From: Streptomyces sp. WM6378
GTDB lineage: Bacteria; Actinomycetota; Actinomycetes; Streptomycetales; Streptomycetaceae
Direction: 5' to 3'
NCBI RefSeq assembly: GCF_001279695.1
Contig: NZ_LGDD01000024.1
Location: 1 to 64,000 of the forward strand
DNA: 64,000 bases
Numbering within the stretch: the first letter of the stretch is position 1; each line of letters begins with the position of its first letter. Shown here in pieces: positions 61,446-64,000 of this stretch. Under the pieces are notes generated by a model. The model was not told the origin of the DNA. It made no database searches and saw only the letters and a program-made list of their open reading frames with translations. The translations under genes were made by a program, and so were the position numbers.

Positions 61446-62318
61446 ATGACCGCAGAGGTCTCGTTCACTTTCGACACTCCCCTGGGGAGCCGCTCCACCT
61501 CGGTGACCTACCGGCGCGAGGGCACGGGCGAGCCGCTCCTGCTGCTCCACGGCATAGGCCACCACCTTCAGGCCTGGGACCCGGTCTTCGATCTGCTGGC
61601 CGCCGACCGCGACGTGATCGCCATCGACCTGCCGGGCTTCGGCGCCTCGCCCGCGCTGCCGGACGGCGTCTCCTACGGCCTCTCCACCGTCGTCCCGATC
61701 CTCGACGCGCTGTGCGAGGCCCTCGGCATCGAGCGACCGCACGTCGCGGGGAATTCGCTGGGCGGCCTGCTCGCCCTGGAGCTGGGGCGCGAGAAGCTCG
61801 TACGGTCGGTGACGGCGCTCTCCCCCGCCGGCTTCTGGACGCCGTCCGAGCGGCAGTACGCGTTCAGTGTTCTGCGCATGATGCGGCAGGTGGCGCAGGC
61901 GCTGCCGCTCCCGGTCGTCGAGCGAATGTCCCGCACCGCCGCCGGGCGCACCGCGCTGACCAGCACCATTTACGCCCGCCCCGCCCGGCGCTCGCCGGAG
62001 GCCGTCGTCGCCGAGACGCTGGCGCTGCGCACCGCGCCCGGTTTCGAGCAGACCCTGGCCGCCGGGCAGGGCGTCCTGTTCACCGACGACGTGCCCGGGG
62101 TGCCGGTGACCGTCGCCTGGGGCAGCAAGGACCGGCTGCTGCTACGCCGCCAGGGCGTCCGCGCCAAGCACACCGTCCCGGGGGCCCGGCTCGTGCGGCT
62201 GCCCGGCTGCGGCCACGTCCCCATGAACGACGACCCCGCCCTGGTCACCCGGGTCATCCTGGACGGAAGCCGCCCGGTCGGCGAGGTGCCGGCTCGACCG
62301 GCGGCCCAACTCTCCTGA
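61446..62318 (+). CDS. alpha/beta hydrolase
   Basis: 290-aa alpha/beta-fold hydrolase with oxyanion text LLLLHGIGHH, nucleophile Ser104 (GNSLGG), acid Asp in WGSKDRLL and catalytic His in GCGHVPMNDDP. The ATG at 61446 has GGGAG eight bases upstream. There is no signal peptide. It lies divergent from the GntR regulator with about 350 bases between the start codons. Substrate unknown; esterase, epoxide or haloalkane activity cannot be told apart. Confidence 0.88.
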   Translation: MTAEVSFTFDTPLGSRSTSVTYRREGTGEPLLLLHGIGHHLQAWDPVFDLLAADRDVIAIDLPGFGASPALPDGVSYGLSTVVPILDALCEALGIERPHVAGNSLGGLLALELGREKLVRSVTALSPAGFWTPSERQYAFSVLRMMRQVAQALPLPVVERMSRTAAGRTALTSTIYARPARRSPEAVVAETLALRTAPGFEQTLAAGQGVLFTDDVPGVPVTVAWGSKDRLLLRRQGVRAKHTVPGARLVRLPGCGHVPMNDDPALVTRVILDGSRPVGEVPARPAAQLS

Positions 62319-62395
62319 TTCGGGGCTGAGTTAGGGCCAGGCGAGAGGGCTGCTGGCCAGAGCGGCATCGGCGAGTCGATCGAACCCTGGTTCCG

Positions 62396-62435
62396 GTTCC
62401 CTCGGCCCGGTCCGGTTGTTCACCGGGTGTTCGCG
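62396..62435 (+). promoter_or_regulatory. candidate PHO box (PhoP site) upstream of phoD
   Basis: Direct repeats at an 11-base period: GTTCCCT (62396), a weak CCGGTCC (62407), GTTCACC (62418) and GTTCGCG (62429). GTTCACC and the 11-base phase are the features recalled for Streptomyces PhoP sites. The phoD start lies 70 bases downstream. Confidence 0.6.
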
Positions 62436-62504
62436 CTCGCGCCGCCACCGGGCAGTAGGCATGGCAGGGCACCCAGCGACCAACCTCCCCAGGAGGCGAC
62501 ACCG

Positions 62505-64000
62505 ATGCCCAACCGCCGTACCGTACTGAAGGGTTCGCTCGCCGCGTCGGCGGGTCTCGCCCTGCCGACCGGGCTCGCCACGGCGCCCGCGTTCGCCCGC
62601 TCCGGTCGGCCGAGCGCCTCCTGGGGTGTGCAGGCCGGCGACATCACCGCCTCGTCCGGGCTCATCTGGGCGCGCTCCGACCGCCCGGCCCGGATGGTCG
62701 TGGAGACGTCCGCGACGGAGTCCTTCCGGCGCGCCCGCAGATGGCAGGGGCCGCTGCTCGGGCCGGGTACGGACTTCACCGGCACGACGTCGCTGCGCGG
62801 GCTTCCGGCCGGCGAGCAGATCCACTACCGGGTCACCCTGGCCGACCCCGACGACCCGAGGCGCACCGGCCGGCCGGTCCACGGCACCTTCCGCACCGCG
62901 CCCGACAGCCGGCGCGACGACGTGCGGTTCCTGTGGTCCGGGGACATCGCCGGGCAGGGCTGGGGCATCAACCCGGACATCGGCGGCTACCGCGTGTACG
63001 ACGAAATGCGGCGCCTGGACCCGGACTTCTTCCTGTGCAGCGGCGACAACATATACGCCGACAACGTGATCCTGCCGAGCGTGACGCTGCCCGACGGCCG
63101 GGTGTGGCGCAACATCACCACCGAGGAGAAGTCCAAGGTCGCCGAGACCCTCGCCGAATACCGGGGCAACTTCCGGTACAACCTGCTCGACGAGAACGTC
63201 CGCGCGTTCAACGCCCAGGTGCCGTCCATCGTGCAGTGGGACGACCATGAAGTGCGCAACAACTGGTACCCCGGCCAGATCCTGGACGACGCGCGCTACA
63301 CGGAGAAGAACCTCGATGTGCTCGCGGCCCGTTCGCGGCGGGCGTTCAGCGAGTACTTCCCGATCTCGACGCTGGGGACCGGCGACCGCGCGGGACGGGT
63401 GCAACGGGTGCTGCGGCACGGCCCGCTCCTCGATGTGTTCGTGCTCGACATGCGGACGTACCGCGATGCCAACTCGCCCGACCGGCAGCCCGACGACAGG
63501 GTCGGCATCCTCGGAGCCGAGCAACTCCAGTGGCTCAAGCTGGAGTTGGCGAGGTCGCGGGCGGTGTGGAAGGTCATCGCCGCGGACATGCCGCTCAGCC
63601 TCGTCGTCGTGGACGGCGCGACCGACTTCGAGGCCGTTTCCCAGGGCGACCCGGGCGCGCCGCTCGGGCGCGAGCTGCAGATCGCCGAGCTGCTGCGGTT
63701 CATCAAGCACCAGCGGATCACGGGCACGCTGTGGCTCACCGCGGACGTGCACTACACGGCCGCCGAGCACTACGACCCGTCGCGGGCCGCGTTCAAGGAC
63801 TTCGCCCCGTTCTGGGAGTTCGTGTCGGGGCCGCTCGCCGCGGGCGGCTTTCCCCCGGACAAGGTGGACGGCACGTTCGGCCCCCAGCAGGTGTTCGTGC
63901 ACGCCCCGGCCACGGCCAACGCCTCGCCCATGGAGGCGCCGCCGAACTTCGGCGAGATCGAGATCGACGGCGGCTCCGGCGAGTTGACCGTGCGGCTGCG
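62505..64000 (+). CDS. phoD: secreted alkaline phosphatase/phosphodiesterase PhoD (3' end beyond window)
   Basis: Extracellular phosphatase that releases phosphate from esters under phosphate limitation. The first 498 residues are present. A Tat signal starts at NRRTVLKGSLAASAGLAL (cleavage near APAFA). The N-terminal fibronectin-like part is followed by the metallophosphatase domain with the metal residues SGDIAG, SGDNIYAD, WDDHEVRNNW and TADVHY. AGGAGG stands before ATG 62505. A likely PHO box lies upstream. The gene runs off the right end; the known family length is about 550 aa, so little is missing. Confidence 0.93.
   Translation, partial: MPNRRTVLKGSLAASAGLALPTGLATAPAFARSGRPSASWGVQAGDITASSGLIWARSDRPARMVVETSATESFRRARRWQGPLLGPGTDFTGTTSLRGLPAGEQIHYRVTLADPDDPRRTGRPVHGTFRTAPDSRRDDVRFLWSGDIAGQGWGINPDIGGYRVYDEMRRLDPDFFLCSGDNIYADNVILPSVTLPDGRVWRNITTEEKSKVAETLAEYRGNFRYNLLDENVRAFNAQVPSIVQWDDHEVRNNWYPGQILDDARYTEKNLDVLAARSRRAFSEYFPISTLGTGDRAGRVQRVLRHGPLLDVFVLDMRTYRDANSPDRQPDDRVGILGAEQLQWLKLELARSRAVWKVIAADMPLSLVVVDGATDFEAVSQGDPGAPLGRELQIAELLRFIKHQRITGTLWLTADVHYTAAEHYDPSRAAFKDFAPFWEFVSGPLAAGGFPPDKVDGTFGPQQVFVHAPATANASPMEAPPNFGEIEIDGGSGELTVRL

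Overview
The window looks like chromosomal DNA of a Streptomyces or close relative. GC content is very high throughout, GTG and TTG starts are common, several starts sit directly behind a -10 box (leaderless), and the gene content is typical of actinomycetes: MurT/GatD, an F420-type luciferase-like oxidoreductase, Tat-exported hydrolases, a DUF5753/DUF397 regulator pair and a c-di-AMP (ydaO) riboswitch. From memory, the order pfk - ureABCFGD - bioFBAD - purB resembles the S. coelicolor SCO12xx region; this was not checked. No rRNA, tRNA, CRISPR array or insertion sequence was seen.

Layout. 0.2-3.3 kb: two convergent secreted glycan enzymes (GH109-like oxidoreductase, PNGase A-like amidase). 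3.4-7.1 kb: a translationally coupled heterodimeric ABC exporter with one strongly degenerate ATP site. 7.1-15.3 kb: DUF457 membrane protein, SKI2-like helicase, thioesterase II, glutathione peroxidase, acyl-CoA dehydrogenase divergent from a TetR regulator with a clear palindromic operator, and a peptide deformylase. 15.4-19.9 kb: murT-gatD (lipid II amidation), phosphofructokinase, CtaG-like protein and a 53-aa membrane protein. 19.9-26 kb: PL8 polysaccharide lyase, acyltransferase, epimerase, secreted tripeptidyl aminopeptidase. 26.2-30.8 kb: complete urease operon ureABCFGD with a dispersed repeat between ureF and ureG. 31-34.4 kb: orphan Phd antitoxin, a second acyltransferase, a ClpP homologue whose catalytic His is Gln, coupled to a small helical protein, then an NlpC/P60 hydrolase behind a c-di-AMP riboswitch. 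34.5-36.3 kb: WhiJ-like cluster (ATP-binding protein, XRE regulator with a TTA codon, DUF397 protein). 36.3-41.2 kb: bioF divergent from bioB-bioA-bioD-VOC. 41.3-52.4 kb: methyltransferase, MacB/FtsX-type exporter, LLM oxidoreductase, two GNATs, paired DUF21/CBS proteins, r1t-type holin, SGNH hydrolase and a second deformylase. 52.6-62.3 kb: purB, mug, hypothetical, ABC-2 transporter divergent from its NarL-type histidine kinase, response regulator, ROK and GntR regulators, alpha/beta hydrolase. 62.4-64 kb: Pho box candidate and a truncated PhoD phosphatase.

Most of the region is core metabolism and housekeeping rather than an accessory island. The most unusual items are the His-to-Gln ClpP with its coupled small protein, the severely asymmetric ABC exporter, the five-cysteine tail on BioB, and three copies of a composite intergenic repeat, one of which lies inside the urease operon.
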